Positions 17,612 to 26,270 are shown, counted from the stretch's first letter. The stretch is DNA of 64,000 nt from CANJBX01 sp035556735 (GCA_035556735.1 DATMFF010000014.1:256641-320640), one strand, 5' to 3'. Program-made: numbers and translations. Notes: generated from the letters alone by a model not told the origin.

Positions 17612-18319
17612 TCATGCCCGGGGTGCATCGGCAACGTGCGGTTCGTCGGGGTGCTCGATGCACTGGAGCAGCGCGACGTGCCTGTAGCGCATGAATGGAA
17701 ACAGCACCGCGCCGGTCGCCAGGCCGGCGAGATGCGCCCAGTACGCGACGTTGTCGCCGCGGCTGAACGTGAGGTTGAGCACCTGCATCACGACGAACGC
17801 GCCGATCACCCAGTATGCGCTCAGCCGCACCGGCCGATAGACCAGCAGCACCGTCACCTTTGCGCACGGACGCACGAGCAGATACGCCATGACGACGCCG
17901 CTGACCGAACCCGATGCTCCGATCAGCAGCGCCACCGAATGAGGATCGGCGGCCCAGTGTCCGAGCGCGGCGCCGACGCCGCACAACAGGTAGAACGCGA
18001 GGAACCGCACCGGTCCCATGGCGTCCTCGATGTTGTCGCCGAACACCCAGAGGAACAGCATGTTGGCGATGACATGGAAAAGATCGCCGTGCAGGAACTG
18101 ATAGGTGATGAGCGTCAGCCCGGCCGGCATCGTGCCGCTCGCGTCGCCCGACAGAAACGCCGGAATGAAACCGAGCGTCGTGACGAACACCGCGGCCGCC
18201 GCATCGCCGAGCGTGAGCTGATAGATGAAAATTCCGATGTTGATGAGGAGCAGCGCGTAGGTGGCATAGGGCCGCATCGACCGGCCCTGCGGCCCCTCGT
18301 CATAGAGCGGCATCACCAT
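17612..18319 (-). CDS. Rhomboid-family intramembrane serine protease
   Basis: Six or so membrane spans are visible. The catalytic serine lies in GASGSVSG and the catalytic His in YWAHLAGLATG; HGDLFHVIANMLFLWVFGDNIED in loop 1 and span 2 is also typical of rhomboids. These enzymes cut transmembrane substrates inside the bilayer; the substrate here is unknown. Two ATG codons two residues apart could start the protein (MVMPLYDEG); the first is listed. The gene begins 17 bp after the adenosyltransferase stop on the same strand, so the two probably share a transcript. Confidence 0.9.
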   Translation of the reverse strand: MVMPLYDEGPQGRSMRPYATYALLLINIGIFIYQLTLGDAAAAVFVTTLGFIPAFLSGDASGTMPAGLTLITYQFLHGDLFHVIANMLFLWVFGDNIEDAMGPVRFLAFYLLCGVGAALGHWAADPHSVALLIGASGSVSGVVMAYLLVRPCAKVTVLLVYRPVRLSAYWVIGAFVVMQVLNLTFSRGDNVAYWAHLAGLATGAVLFPFMRYRHVALLQCIEHPDEPHVADAPRA

Positions 18320-18336
18320 GGTTGCGCCCGCGCTCC

Positions 18337-18909
18337 CTAGCGGTTCTGTCCCGGCACCCACAGCACATCGGCCGCACCCTTGTCGTTGGCGTAGCGGCTT
18401 GCCACGAACAGGAAATCGGACAGCCGGTTGACATACTTGAGCGACGGCGCGGTCACCGTTTCACCCGGCCTGTCCGCGAGCGCCACCATGATGCGCTCCG
18501 CGCGCCGGCAGATGGTGCGCGCGAGGTGCAGATAGGCCGCGGCCGGCCGCCCGCCCGGCAGCACGAACGACCTGAGCGGTGCGAGATCGGCGTTGAGCGC
18601 ATCGATCTGCTGCTCGATCCAGGAAACCTGCGTATCCGTCACGGTCATGCGCGCGCCGCCGGGACCCTTCTCCGACAGGCACAGATCGGCCTCGACGTCG
18701 AACAGATCGTTCTGGATGCGCGCGAGCATGGCGTCGAACGGCTTGTCGGCGTCCGTGTGGAGCCGCGCCAGGCCGATGGCGGCGTTCGCCTCGTCGAGCG
18801 TGCCATAGGCGTCGACGCGCAAGTCGTATTTCTTGCGCCGCTCGTTGTTGCCGAGTGACGTCATGCCGTCGTCGCCCGTGCGGGTGTAGATGCGATTGAG
18901 CACGACCAT
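18337..18909 (-). CDS. Cob(I)alamin adenosyltransferase (PduO/MMAB type)
   Basis: The 190-residue protein starts MVVLNRIYTRTGDDGMTSLG, the ATP-binding signature of PduO-type adenosyltransferases, and later has FVLPGG, RTICRRAER and YVNRLSDFLF, which form the cobalamin and ATP site of the trimer. It transfers the adenosyl group to cob(I)alamin, giving coenzyme B12. In this window its likely users are ethylmalonyl-CoA and methylmalonyl-CoA mutases of the pathway to which Mcd belongs. The rhomboid gene follows on the same strand. Confidence 0.92.
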   Translation of the reverse strand: MVVLNRIYTRTGDDGMTSLGNNERRKKYDLRVDAYGTLDEANAAIGLARLHTDADKPFDAMLARIQNDLFDVEADLCLSEKGPGGARMTVTDTQVSWIEQQIDALNADLAPLRSFVLPGGRPAAAYLHLARTICRRAERIMVALADRPGETVTAPSLKYVNRLSDFLFVASRYANDKGAADVLWVPGQNR

Positions 18910-19039
18910 GAGCGGGAACCTTGCGGAGTTAGCGTCTGGGTTGCGAATTTCGCACGGCTGCGCAGCTCACTCCGGCGCGGGTATTGGAATTCGCTTGAGC
19001 GAGGTGCGCTAAGAATGAAGCAAATGCGCGAGCCACGAC

Positions 19040-19234
19040 CTAACGGCCCATGGCCCAGATTGTAATCATCACGATGATGATGGCAACGAACTGAAGCAGC
19101 ACGCGCAGCCGCATCAGCCTCTGCGAGGTGTTGGGTGATCCGCCGCGCAGCATGTTGGCAAGCCCGAGCATCAGCACGATCGCCACCGCGCCGATGGCGA
19201 TCGGTATCACGATGGTCGAGAGGGCGGCTGCCAT
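19040..19234 (-). CDS. Twin-transmembrane HIG1-domain protein
   Basis: The 64-residue protein has two membrane helices (residues about 6-27 and 44-62) joined by a basic loop containing GGSPNTSQRLMRLRV. This matches the bacterial HIG1 domain; mitochondrial relatives are supernumerary factors of cytochrome c oxidase and supercomplexes. A similar respiratory role in this bacterium is inference. It is transcribed in the same direction as the adenosyltransferase gene, 130 bp upstream of it. Confidence 0.82.
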   Translation of the reverse strand: MAAALSTIVIPIAIGAVAIVLMLGLANMLRGGSPNTSQRLMRLRVLLQFVAIIIVMITIWAMGR

Positions 19235-19288
19235 GACGAGCTCCGGCGCATGGCGGCTGGGCCGATCGGCCGCGCGCCACTGCGCCGG

Positions 19289-19298
19289 ATTATATAAT
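19289..19298 (-). promoter_or_regulatory. Candidate -10 region of the HIG1 gene promoter
   Basis: ATTATATAAT is a self-complementary AT island in GC-rich DNA and contains TATAAT on the minus strand, 55 bp upstream of the HIG1 start codon. No good -35 stands 17 bp away, so the assignment is weak. Confidence 0.3.
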
Positions 19299-19336
19299 CG
19301 TGATCGGCGTGATCCGCCAGCGCCGCTGGACGATGC

Positions 19337-19795
19337 TTACTTCACCAGAAGACGCTCGATCTCGTGCACCGGGTGTTTGGTGAGGTCCTTGTCGAGCTCG
19401 GCGATGATCCGTTTCTTGACTTCGGCATGGAATGCCTGACGCAGGTCAGCCAGCGTGCGCGGCGGAGCCGCGACCACCAGCGCCTCGATCTTGCGTTCGC
19501 GTACGATGCGTTCGAGCGCCGCGGCGACGTCGCGCGCGAAACGATGCTCCTCGAGATCGTGCCAATCGGTCTGCTCGATCGCGCTGCGGGGCCCTGCCGC
19601 GCCGCGCGCGCCCGCGAAGCCGCGCGTCGGCTGATCGCTGCCCTGCTCGCTCGTCCGCGGATTGTCGGTGTCGTGAAACACTTCCTCGGTCTTGAGGTTG
19701 GGGAATTTCTCGTCGCCCTCGTTGCGCAGCACCAGCGCCTTGCGCCCGTCGCCAACGAAGACATAGCCGTTATGGGGAATCTTGATGTTCTGCAT
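19337..19795 (-). CDS. Host attachment family protein
   Basis: The product starts MQNIKIPHNGYVFVGDGRKALVLRNEGD and ends with a conserved KKRIIAELDKDLTKHPVHEIERLL stretch. This is the pattern of the 'protein required for attachment to host cells' family (Host_attach), about 145-165 residues and common in Rhizobiales; the fold is related to eRF1 domain-like proteins and the biochemical role is unknown. The ATG used here has a strong AGGACA Shine-Dalgarno; an upstream in-frame start would add twelve residues without support. AAPPRTLADLRQ in the middle is also family-typical. Confidence 0.85.
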   Translation of the reverse strand: MQNIKIPHNGYVFVGDGRKALVLRNEGDEKFPNLKTEEVFHDTDNPRTSEQGSDQPTRGFAGARGAAGPRSAIEQTDWHDLEEHRFARDVAAALERIVRERKIEALVVAAPPRTLADLRQAFHAEVKKRIIAELDKDLTKHPVHEIERLLVK

Positions 19796-19892
19796 GGTGT
19801 GTCCTGTTGTTCGGCGATGATCAAATCTCAAACGCGGCCCGCCGCTTTGATGTTCCTCAAATATTACCGGAACGGAGCCGCACCCGCGGGAA

Positions 19893-21572
19893 CTAGTTCG
19901 GGAGGCCTTCCAGCAGCCGGCGCGCGATCACCTGCGCCTGGATCTCGGCGGCGCCCTCGAAAATGCTCAGGATGCGAGCGTCGCACAGCAGGCGCGACAC
20001 CGGCGACTCGAGCGCGAACCCGCTGCCGCCGTGGATCTGCACCGCATTGTCGGCGCAAGCCCAGGCCACACGCGCGGCGAGCAGCTTGGCCATGCCGGCT
20101 TCCAGATCGCAACGATGCCCTTCGTCCTTGGCGCGTGCCGCGCGGTAGGTGAGTTGCCGCGCGATCATGATCTCGACCGCCATCATCGCGATCTTGTCGG
20201 CGACGCGCGGAAAGCCGACGATCTTCTGACCGAACTGCACGCGCCCGGTGGCGTAGTCGAGCGCCGTCTCCATCGCCGCCTGCGCGACGCCGATCGCGCG
20301 CGCGGCCGTCTGGATGCGCGCCGTCTCGAACGTGCTCATCAGTTGCTTGAAGCCCAGCCCCTCGACCCCGCCCAGGAGGTTCTCGGCCTTCACCGCAAAA
20401 CCGTCGAAAGCGATCTCGTATTCCTTGAGCCCGCGATAGCCGAGCACCTCGATCTCGCTGCCGCCGAGGCCCTTGGAGGGAAAGGGATTGGCATCGGTGC
20501 CGCGCGGCTTCTCCGCGAGCAGCATCGAGAGGCCGCGGTAGCCGGGCTCGCGCGGGTTCGTGCGCACCAGCAGCGTCATCAGGTCCGCCCGCACCGGATG
20601 TGTGATCCAGGTCTTGTTGCCGTAAACGTAGTAGGTGTCGCCCGAGCGCGTTGCGCGCGTCGTGATCGCGGCAAGATCGGAGCCGGCATTCGGCTCGGTG
20701 AACACCGCCGTGGGCAGCACCTCGCCGGCGGCGATCTTCGGCAGCCATTTCATCTTCTGCTGCTGGGTGCCGCTTTGCAGCAGGAGCTCGGCCGCGATCT
20801 CGGAGCGCGTGCCGAGCGACCCGACACCGATGTAGCCGCGCGAGAGCTCCTCGGATACGACGCACATCGTCTCCTTGCCGAGCCCAAGGCCGCCGAACTC
20901 CTCGGGAATCGTCAGGCTGAACACCCCGAGCTCGGCCATCTGCCGGATGATCTTTTCCGGGACATAGCTGTTGGCGAGGTGCCAGCCGTGCGCATGCGCC
21001 GCCACCTCGCCGTCCGCGAAGGCACGCATCTCCTCGCGGATCTGCTCCATCGCCTCGTCCAACCCGCAGTCGCCGACGGTGGCGGCATGCTGTCCGCGCA
21101 TCAGCTCGACGAGGCGGGCGCGGTTGACCGGGGTGTTGCCCGACGCGATCAGACCGTCGAGGGTCGCCGTCCAGTGGCGCGCGACCTCCTGTGCGGTCAG
21201 GCCGAGGTCGGCGAGGCGCGCGAACTCCGTCTGGCTCATCGGGATTCCGCCCGCGATCTGGGCGAGATATTCTCCGAGCCCGATGCGCACGATCAGCTCT
21301 TCCGTCTCCCCCAGCCGGCCGCTGCTCGCCAATCGATCCACATAGCCGGCGAGCTGACGCACGGCCTCGACATACGTGGCGAGCCAGGCGAGCCCATGGG
21401 TGGCGCGCTGCTCGCTGTCGAACAGCTTGCGGATGCCCCGTCCTTCCACCACGAGGCGCGCACGCAGCTTGCGCGTGGCCTCTCCGAGCAGTCCCTCGAG
21501 GGCCGTCACCGCGCCGAAGACGATGGGATAGAGATTGCGCGCTGATTCGGTGCTGCGCGGCACGACAGCCAT
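19893..21572 (-). CDS. mcd: (2S)-methylsuccinyl-CoA dehydrogenase
   Basis: This 559-residue acyl-CoA dehydrogenase has an extra N-terminal domain of about 160 residues (HGLAWLATYVEAVRQLAGY, EELIVRIGLGEYLAQIAGGIPM) before the standard fold, the layout of methylsuccinyl-CoA dehydrogenase of the ethylmalonyl-CoA pathway. SRGYIGVGSLGTRSEIAAE is distinctive; TEPNAGSDLA and the C-terminal QIHGGSGF and FEGAAEIQ segments are general family marks. It oxidises (2S)-methylsuccinyl-CoA to mesaconyl-CoA with ETF as acceptor. The frame is open far upstream, but ATG behind GGAG gives MAVVPRSTESARNLYPIV, the natural start. It is divergent from the BrkB gene. Confidence 0.9.
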   Translation of the reverse strand: MAVVPRSTESARNLYPIVFGAVTALEGLLGEATRKLRARLVVEGRGIRKLFDSEQRATHGLAWLATYVEAVRQLAGYVDRLASSGRLGETEELIVRIGLGEYLAQIAGGIPMSQTEFARLADLGLTAQEVARHWTATLDGLIASGNTPVNRARLVELMRGQHAATVGDCGLDEAMEQIREEMRAFADGEVAAHAHGWHLANSYVPEKIIRQMAELGVFSLTIPEEFGGLGLGKETMCVVSEELSRGYIGVGSLGTRSEIAAELLLQSGTQQQKMKWLPKIAAGEVLPTAVFTEPNAGSDLAAITTRATRSGDTYYVYGNKTWITHPVRADLMTLLVRTNPREPGYRGLSMLLAEKPRGTDANPFPSKGLGGSEIEVLGYRGLKEYEIAFDGFAVKAENLLGGVEGLGFKQLMSTFETARIQTAARAIGVAQAAMETALDYATGRVQFGQKIVGFPRVADKIAMMAVEIMIARQLTYRAARAKDEGHRCDLEAGMAKLLAARVAWACADNAVQIHGGSGFALESPVSRLLCDARILSIFEGAAEIQAQVIARRLLEGLPN

Positions 21573-21686
21573 TGCGGGCTCCAGGGGGCGGATTGCCGAT
21601 TCTGTCGGAGATAGCGAGGACGGATTATCGGCACCTAGTCCCGCGTGCACAAGCTTGCAATCATCGCGCGGCCCGTGCACGTGTTG

Positions 21687-22592
21687 ATGTCGGAAGCTCG
21701 CCATTTCGAGACGATCAGGGTTCCCGTGCGGTTCATTCGCCTCTGGTATCGCGCTGCGCTGCTCGCCTATGAGCGCATGAACGCGGACGACGGCTGGGCC
21801 GTCGCGAGCCACATCGCGCTGTCGGTGATCCTCGCGATGTTTCCGTTCTTCATCGTGCTGACCGCGCTCGCCGGATTCCTCGGCTCCAAGCAGACCGCCG
21901 ACGAGATCGCCGACCTGATGCTGTCGACCTGGCCGGTCGAGGTGTCCGCGCCGATCGCGCGCGAGGTCCATAACGTGCTCACCCAGGCGCGCACGGACGT
22001 CCTCACCGTCGGCATGGCCTTCGCCATCTACTTCTCCTCGAGCGGTATCGAGAGCCTGCGCATCGGCCTCAATCGCGCCTACGGCATGACGGAAGAACGC
22101 AATTGGCTGCTGCTGCGCCTCGAATCGATCGGCTATGTGCTGGTCGGCGCGATCGCCATGCTTGCGCTCGGCTTCCTGATCGTGCTCGGGCCGCTGGCAT
22201 TCGCCACCGCGCTCAAGTACGCGCCGTGGCTCGAACCCGTCGAGAACGCCTATACCTTCGCCCGTTACGGCATCGCCACCGTCGTGCTCGTCACTGCGCT
22301 CGTGCTCGTGCACAAGTGGCTGCCCGCGGGGCGGCGCACGCTGCGCGAGATCGCACCTGGGATCGTCGCGACACTGTTGCTGTGGATGCTGTGCGGCGTG
22401 ACCTTCGGCCGCTACCTGGCCGAGTTTGCCTACACCTACGTGACCTACTATGCCGGCCTCGCCTCCGCGATGATCGCGCTGGTGTTCTTGTATTTCACGT
22501 CGCTCATCTTCGTGTTCGGCGGCGAGTACAACAGCGCCGTCAAGAAGCTGTCCGACGCCGACCGCTCAGCGCCCGAGGCCGTCCAGATCTGA
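21687..22592 (+). CDS. YihY/BrkB family membrane protein
   Basis: The protein of about 301 residues has six predicted membrane helices and the family segments DDGWAVASHIALSVILAMFPF near the N-terminus, SSSGIESLRIGLNRAYG, and a C-terminal YYAGLASAMIALVFLYFTS. YihY/BrkB proteins were once called RNase BN in error; their transport or envelope role is unknown. GTG codons upstream (21645, 21681) are in frame; the ATG giving MSEARHFETI is listed. It is divergent from mcd and converges with the hybrid kinase. Confidence 0.88.
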   Translation: MSEARHFETIRVPVRFIRLWYRAALLAYERMNADDGWAVASHIALSVILAMFPFFIVLTALAGFLGSKQTADEIADLMLSTWPVEVSAPIAREVHNVLTQARTDVLTVGMAFAIYFSSSGIESLRIGLNRAYGMTEERNWLLLRLESIGYVLVGAIAMLALGFLIVLGPLAFATALKYAPWLEPVENAYTFARYGIATVVLVTALVLVHKWLPAGRRTLREIAPGIVATLLLWMLCGVTFGRYLAEFAYTYVTYYAGLASAMIALVFLYFTSLIFVFGGEYNSAVKKLSDADRSAPEAVQI

Positions 22593-22618
22593 CGAACGAA
22601 GGCGGCTCCCGCGGCCCG

Positions 22619-23821
22619 TCAGCGCCGGTCGATCACGTCCGCGATGGCATCGGCGAGCGCGCGCGGGCTCACCGGCTTGATCAGGTATCCATTCATGCCC
22701 GCGGCGCGCGCCGACTGCGTCCTGGCGCCGTCGCCGTGGCCGGAGATTCCGATGATCGGCACGCGTCCGCGCGCGCCCGGCAAGGCGCGGATGCGCCGCG
22801 TCGCCTCGATGCCGTCGCCGGCGCCGAGCGAGACATCCATCAGCACGAGGTCGTAGTCGCGCCGGGTGACCGCCTCCACCGCCGAGTTGGCGCTCGCCAC
22901 GAAATCGGCGCGATGACCGAGGCCGGTGAGCACCGTGTTCATCAGAACGCGGCCGTAGGGATTGTCCTCGGCATAGAGGACCCGCAGCGGCGCCGCACCG
23001 CGCCGTGTGCGGCCGGGCGTCGCCTCTTTCGGGGCTACGGCGGGCCGCACCGCGACCGTGAGGCGGAACGTGCTGCCCTGTCCCGGCGTACTGACGACGG
23101 TGAGATTTCCGCCCATCGCCCGCGCCAGGCGCTTGACCAGCGACAGTCCGAGCCCGGCGCCGCCGAATCTCTGCGCGATGCCCGCGTGCGCCTGGGTAAA
23201 CGGGCGGAACAGCCGCTTGATCTCCAGCGCCGTCATGCCGATGCCGCTGTCGGTGATCTCAAACGCCAGCCGCAGGTCGCGCGCGCGCGTCTCCACGCTG
23301 GCGGCGAAGCGAACTTCTCCGCGCTCGGTGAACTTCACCGCGTTGTCGGTGAGGTTCTCCAGCGCGGCGCGCAGGCGCACCGCATCGCCGATCACGCGCG
23401 CCGGCATGCCGCTCGCGATGTCGACCTTGCACTCGAGCCCCGCCCCCTGCGCGCGCGCCATCATCGAAACCGCCGCGGCCTCGGCGACCGCCCGCGGGTC
23501 GAACGGCTCGCGCCGCAGCACCAGTTCGCCGGCGTTGGTCTTGGCGGCATCGACGACGAGCGTCGTGAGCGCAGCCAGGTGCTCGGCCCCGCCCTTCAAT
23601 GTCTCGACCCATTGCCGCTCGCGCTCGCCGAGCTCCGAGGCGGCCAGCAGCTCAGAGAGGGCCAGGATTCCCGTCAATGGCGTGCGGATATCGTGCGCGA
23701 GCTCGGCCAGCACACGCTCGACCGCGCGCACCTGCGTGCCGCCGCGGACGGCGCGCGCGGCCTTCCGGCTGGCTCCCGCGCGTGCCTTGGCGCGCCGGCG
23801 ACGCAATACTCTCTTGGCCAT
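22619..23821 (-). CDS. Soluble hybrid histidine kinase / response regulator
   Basis: The 400-residue protein starts with a basic stretch (KRVLRRRRAKARAGASRK), then a HisKA domain with the phosphorylated His in ELAHDIRTPLTG near residue 43, an HATPase domain (DNAVKF, DSGIGM, FGGAGLGLSLVKR) and a C-terminal receiver (acidic YAEDN, phosphoacceptor Asp in LVLMDVSLG, Lys in LIKPVSP). There is no sensor domain and no membrane span, so input must come from a partner protein or a cytosolic signal. It converges with the BrkB gene. The output target is unknown; a histidine phosphotransfer protein is expected. Confidence 0.9.
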   Translation of the reverse strand: MAKRVLRRRRAKARAGASRKAARAVRGGTQVRAVERVLAELAHDIRTPLTGILALSELLAASELGERERQWVETLKGGAEHLAALTTLVVDAAKTNAGELVLRREPFDPRAVAEAAAVSMMARAQGAGLECKVDIASGMPARVIGDAVRLRAALENLTDNAVKFTERGEVRFAASVETRARDLRLAFEITDSGIGMTALEIKRLFRPFTQAHAGIAQRFGGAGLGLSLVKRLARAMGGNLTVVSTPGQGSTFRLTVAVRPAVAPKEATPGRTRRGAAPLRVLYAEDNPYGRVLMNTVLTGLGHRADFVASANSAVEAVTRRDYDLVLMDVSLGAGDGIEATRRIRALPGARGRVPIIGISGHGDGARTQSARAAGMNGYLIKPVSPRALADAIADVIDRR

Positions 23822-23895
23822 GGATCAGCCCCCGCGCGCGACCGCCGCAGGATCGCACGCAATTCCCATCCTTATCCTCGCACAGGAGAGCCCGA

Positions 23896-24768
23896 TCACG
23901 CGAGGCCGACCATATGGCGCACCTCGGCCGCGGTGACACCCCGCTCGCGCAGGGCGCGCAGCGCCGTCGCCCCCGTGGACTTGGCGAGCTTGCGGCCATG
24001 CTCGTCCGGAATCAGCCGGTGATGGCCGTAGACCGGGACCGGCAGGGCGAGCAAGGCCTGCAGCAGCCGGTGGAGTCCCGTGGCCGCATAGAGGTCGCGC
24101 CCGCGCACCACGTGCGTGACGCCCTGAAGCGCATCGTCGACGACCACCGACAGGTGATAGCTCGTCGGCGTCTCCTTGCGCGCCAGCACCACGTCGCCCC
24201 AGGCCTGCGGCACCGCATCGACCGTGCGCGGATCTGCGGCGGGCGCGCCGGTCTCGACGAACGTCAATGGTCCCGCGAGAGCCGCGGCGCGCGCCATGTC
24301 GAGGCGCAGGGCATAGGGTTCGCCCGCCGCCATGCGACGCGCGCGCTCCGCTGCCGGCATCTGCCGCGCGGCTCCCCCATAGAGCGGCGCGCCGTCGGGA
24401 TCGCGCGGCCAGGGCCGGCCCGACTGGTCCTGCTCCGCCACGAGGCGCGCGAGTTCGGCGCGGCTCTCGAAGCTGGGATAGAGCAGCCCCTGGCTCTCGA
24501 GCCGCGCGAGCGCGGCGCGATACGCATCGAAATGGTCCGACTGCCGCCGCACCGGCTCTTCCCAGGTGATGCCCAGCCACGCGAGATCGTCGTAGATCGC
24601 CGCTTCGAATTCCGGCCGGCAGCGCGTGCGGTCGATGTCCTCGATGCGCAGCAGGAAGCGCCCGCCGGCGGCGCGCGCCATGTCGAAGTTGAGCAGCGCC
24701 GAGAGCGCGTGGCCGATATGCAGATAGCCGTTGGGGGACGGGGCGAAGCGGAACGTGGCCACCGTCAT
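23896..24768 (-). CDS. gluQ: Glutamyl-Q tRNA(Asp) synthetase
   Basis: The 290-residue protein is a truncated glutamyl-tRNA synthetase: FRFAPSPNGYLHIGHA contains the HIGH motif and KLAKS stands for KMSKS, but the anticodon-binding domain is missing. This is GluQRS, which attaches glutamate to queuosine in tRNA-Asp. The zinc cysteines of the E. coli enzyme are absent (LLYPSFESRAEL replaces the Cys-x-Cys region), as in some other family members. It lies upstream of the kinase on the same strand, with a gap of about 75 bp. Confidence 0.92.
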   Translation of the reverse strand: MTVATFRFAPSPNGYLHIGHALSALLNFDMARAAGGRFLLRIEDIDRTRCRPEFEAAIYDDLAWLGITWEEPVRRQSDHFDAYRAALARLESQGLLYPSFESRAELARLVAEQDQSGRPWPRDPDGAPLYGGAARQMPAAERARRMAAGEPYALRLDMARAAALAGPLTFVETGAPAADPRTVDAVPQAWGDVVLARKETPTSYHLSVVVDDALQGVTHVVRGRDLYAATGLHRLLQALLALPVPVYGHHRLIPDEHGRKLAKSTGATALRALRERGVTAAEVRHMVGLA

Positions 24769-24911
24769 GAGAGAACCGTCATGAGAACATCGCCATCGTG
24801 CGCAACCCGATTCCCGGCAGGACCGCCCCTCCTCCCATCGATGCGGGCTTGACCGGCTGCGGCATCTTCACGGAACTACCACGGGCGCAGCCTAGCCGAT
24901 GACGGGAAGCC

Positions 24912-25676
24912 ATGACGCAATTCATCCACACCGAAGCCGACCTCGACGCCGCCCTCGCGGCCGTGGCGGAGCGCGATCCCAGACTGCGGCAGGTGATGGA
25001 GGTGGCAGGCCGGCCGCCGTTGCGCAAGCGGCCCGGCGGCTTCGCGGGGCTCGCGGCCATCGTCGTCTCGCAGCAGCTCTCCATCGCCAGCGCGGCCGCG
25101 ATCTGGGGCCGTCTTGCCGCCGCGTTCGATCCGTTCGACCCGGACCTCGTGCGGCGCGCGCGCAGCGAGCGGCTGGCGCGGCTCGGTCTGTCGGCGCCGA
25201 AGATCCGCACCCTGAAGGCGATCGGCAAGTCGATCGCCACCGGCGAGATCGATCTCGATGCGCTCGCCGTGCGCGGCGCGGACGAGGCGCATGCGGCGCT
25301 CGTCGCCCTGCACGGCATCGGCCCCTGGACGGCGGACATCTATCTGCTGTTCTGCCTCGGCCATGCCGACGCCTGGCCGGCGGGCGACCTCGCCCTGCAG
25401 GAAGCGATGCGCCACGCCTTCAAGCTCGAGGCGCGCCCGTCAACGAAGGAAGCGGTCGCGCTCGCCGAAGGCTGGCGCCCTTGGCGCGGCGCCGCCGCCT
25501 ACCTACTGTGGTCCTACTATCGCGCCGTGAAGGGGCGCAGCGGCGCGCCGGTCCAGGCCGCTGTCCAGCAGCAAGGAGCAGGCAATGGAACTCGACGGTC
25601 CGCGGCTGGAGCCGCGCTCGCGAACGGCGCGTCAGCTCGTCGTGTTCCTGCACGGCTACGGCGCCGACGGCAATGA
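24912..25676 (+). CDS. DNA-3-methyladenine glycosylase II (AlkA/HhH family)
   Basis: The conserved core covers about residues 1-215: VVSQQLSIASA, the helix-hairpin-helix LHGIGPWTADIYLLF and the catalytic Asp in WPAGDLALQEA. Such enzymes excise alkylated purines in base excision repair. The frame then runs on 92 bp into the next gene, adding about 40 low-complexity residues rich in Arg and Ala; family members usually stop around residue 205-215. Either the stop codon was lost or a frameshift near the end restored reading; the tail is probably non-functional. The esterase gene begins inside it, so translation is coupled. Confidence 0.85.
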   Translation: MTQFIHTEADLDAALAAVAERDPRLRQVMEVAGRPPLRKRPGGFAGLAAIVVSQQLSIASAAAIWGRLAAAFDPFDPDLVRRARSERLARLGLSAPKIRTLKAIGKSIATGEIDLDALAVRGADEAHAALVALHGIGPWTADIYLLFCLGHADAWPAGDLALQEAMRHAFKLEARPSTKEAVALAEGWRPWRGAAAYLLWSYYRAVKGRSGAPVQAAVQQQGAGNGTRRSAAGAALANGASARRVPARLRRRRQ

Positions 25677-26253
25677 CCTGATCGAGATCGGCCGCGCCTG
25701 GCAGGAGCTGCTGCCCGATGCCGCCTTCGTGTCTCCGCACGCGCCCGAACCCTGCGCGCAGGCGCCGGTCGGGCGGCAGTGGTTCGGGCTGACGTTCCGC
25801 GATCCCGACGAGCGCTGGCGCGGCGTGACCAAGGCGGGCCCGGTGCTCGACCGCTTCCTCGACGCCGAGCTCGCGCGCCGCAACCTGCCGCCCGGCGCGC
25901 TGGCGCTGGTGGGCTTCTCGCAGGGCACGATGATGTCGCTGCACGTCGGCCTGCGGCGCGCGGTCGCGCCGGCCGCGATCGTCGGCTACTCGGGCATGCT
26001 GGTGCTGCCGAAGGACGGCCCGCCCGAGACCGTCGCCGCCGATGTGCGCGCGCGTCCGCCGGTGCTCCTGGTGCACGGCGACCGCGACGACCTCATCCCG
26101 GTGCAGGCGCTGCTGCATGCGGCGCAGGGCCTTGCGGCGCTCGAGGTTCCGGTGGAGTGGCACATCTCGGCCGGGATCGGCCACGGCATCGATCAGGAAG
26201 GCCTGCGCCAGGGGGGCGAGTTCCTCGCCGGGCGGTTCGGTCAGGCGCGGTGA
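25585..26253 (+). CDS. Alpha/beta hydrolase (carboxylesterase/phospholipase YpfH type)
   Basis: The 222-residue protein has the oxyanion segment LVVFLHGYGADGNDL, the nucleophile Ser in GFSQGTMMS, the Asp in HGDRDDLIPV and the catalytic His in GIGHGI. This is the small carboxylesterase/phospholipase family found in most Proteobacteria. The physiological substrate is unknown. A GC-rich 3' tail of the AlkA gene overlaps its first 92 bases in another frame; the ATG preceded by AAGGAGCAGGCA is well supported. Confidence 0.9.
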   Translation: MELDGPRLEPRSRTARQLVVFLHGYGADGNDLIEIGRAWQELLPDAAFVSPHAPEPCAQAPVGRQWFGLTFRDPDERWRGVTKAGPVLDRFLDAELARRNLPPGALALVGFSQGTMMSLHVGLRRAVAPAAIVGYSGMLVLPKDGPPETVAADVRARPPVLLVHGDRDDLIPVQALLHAAQGLAALEVPVEWHISAGIGHGIDQEGLRQGGEFLAGRFGQAR

Positions 26254-26270
26254 TGCGCCACACGCATAAC

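Noticed and set aside
19893..22313. Extended mcd frame of 806 codons
   Set aside because: The upstream part is antisense to the BrkB gene and lacks family similarity; the family N-terminus and Shine-Dalgarno fix the start at 21572.
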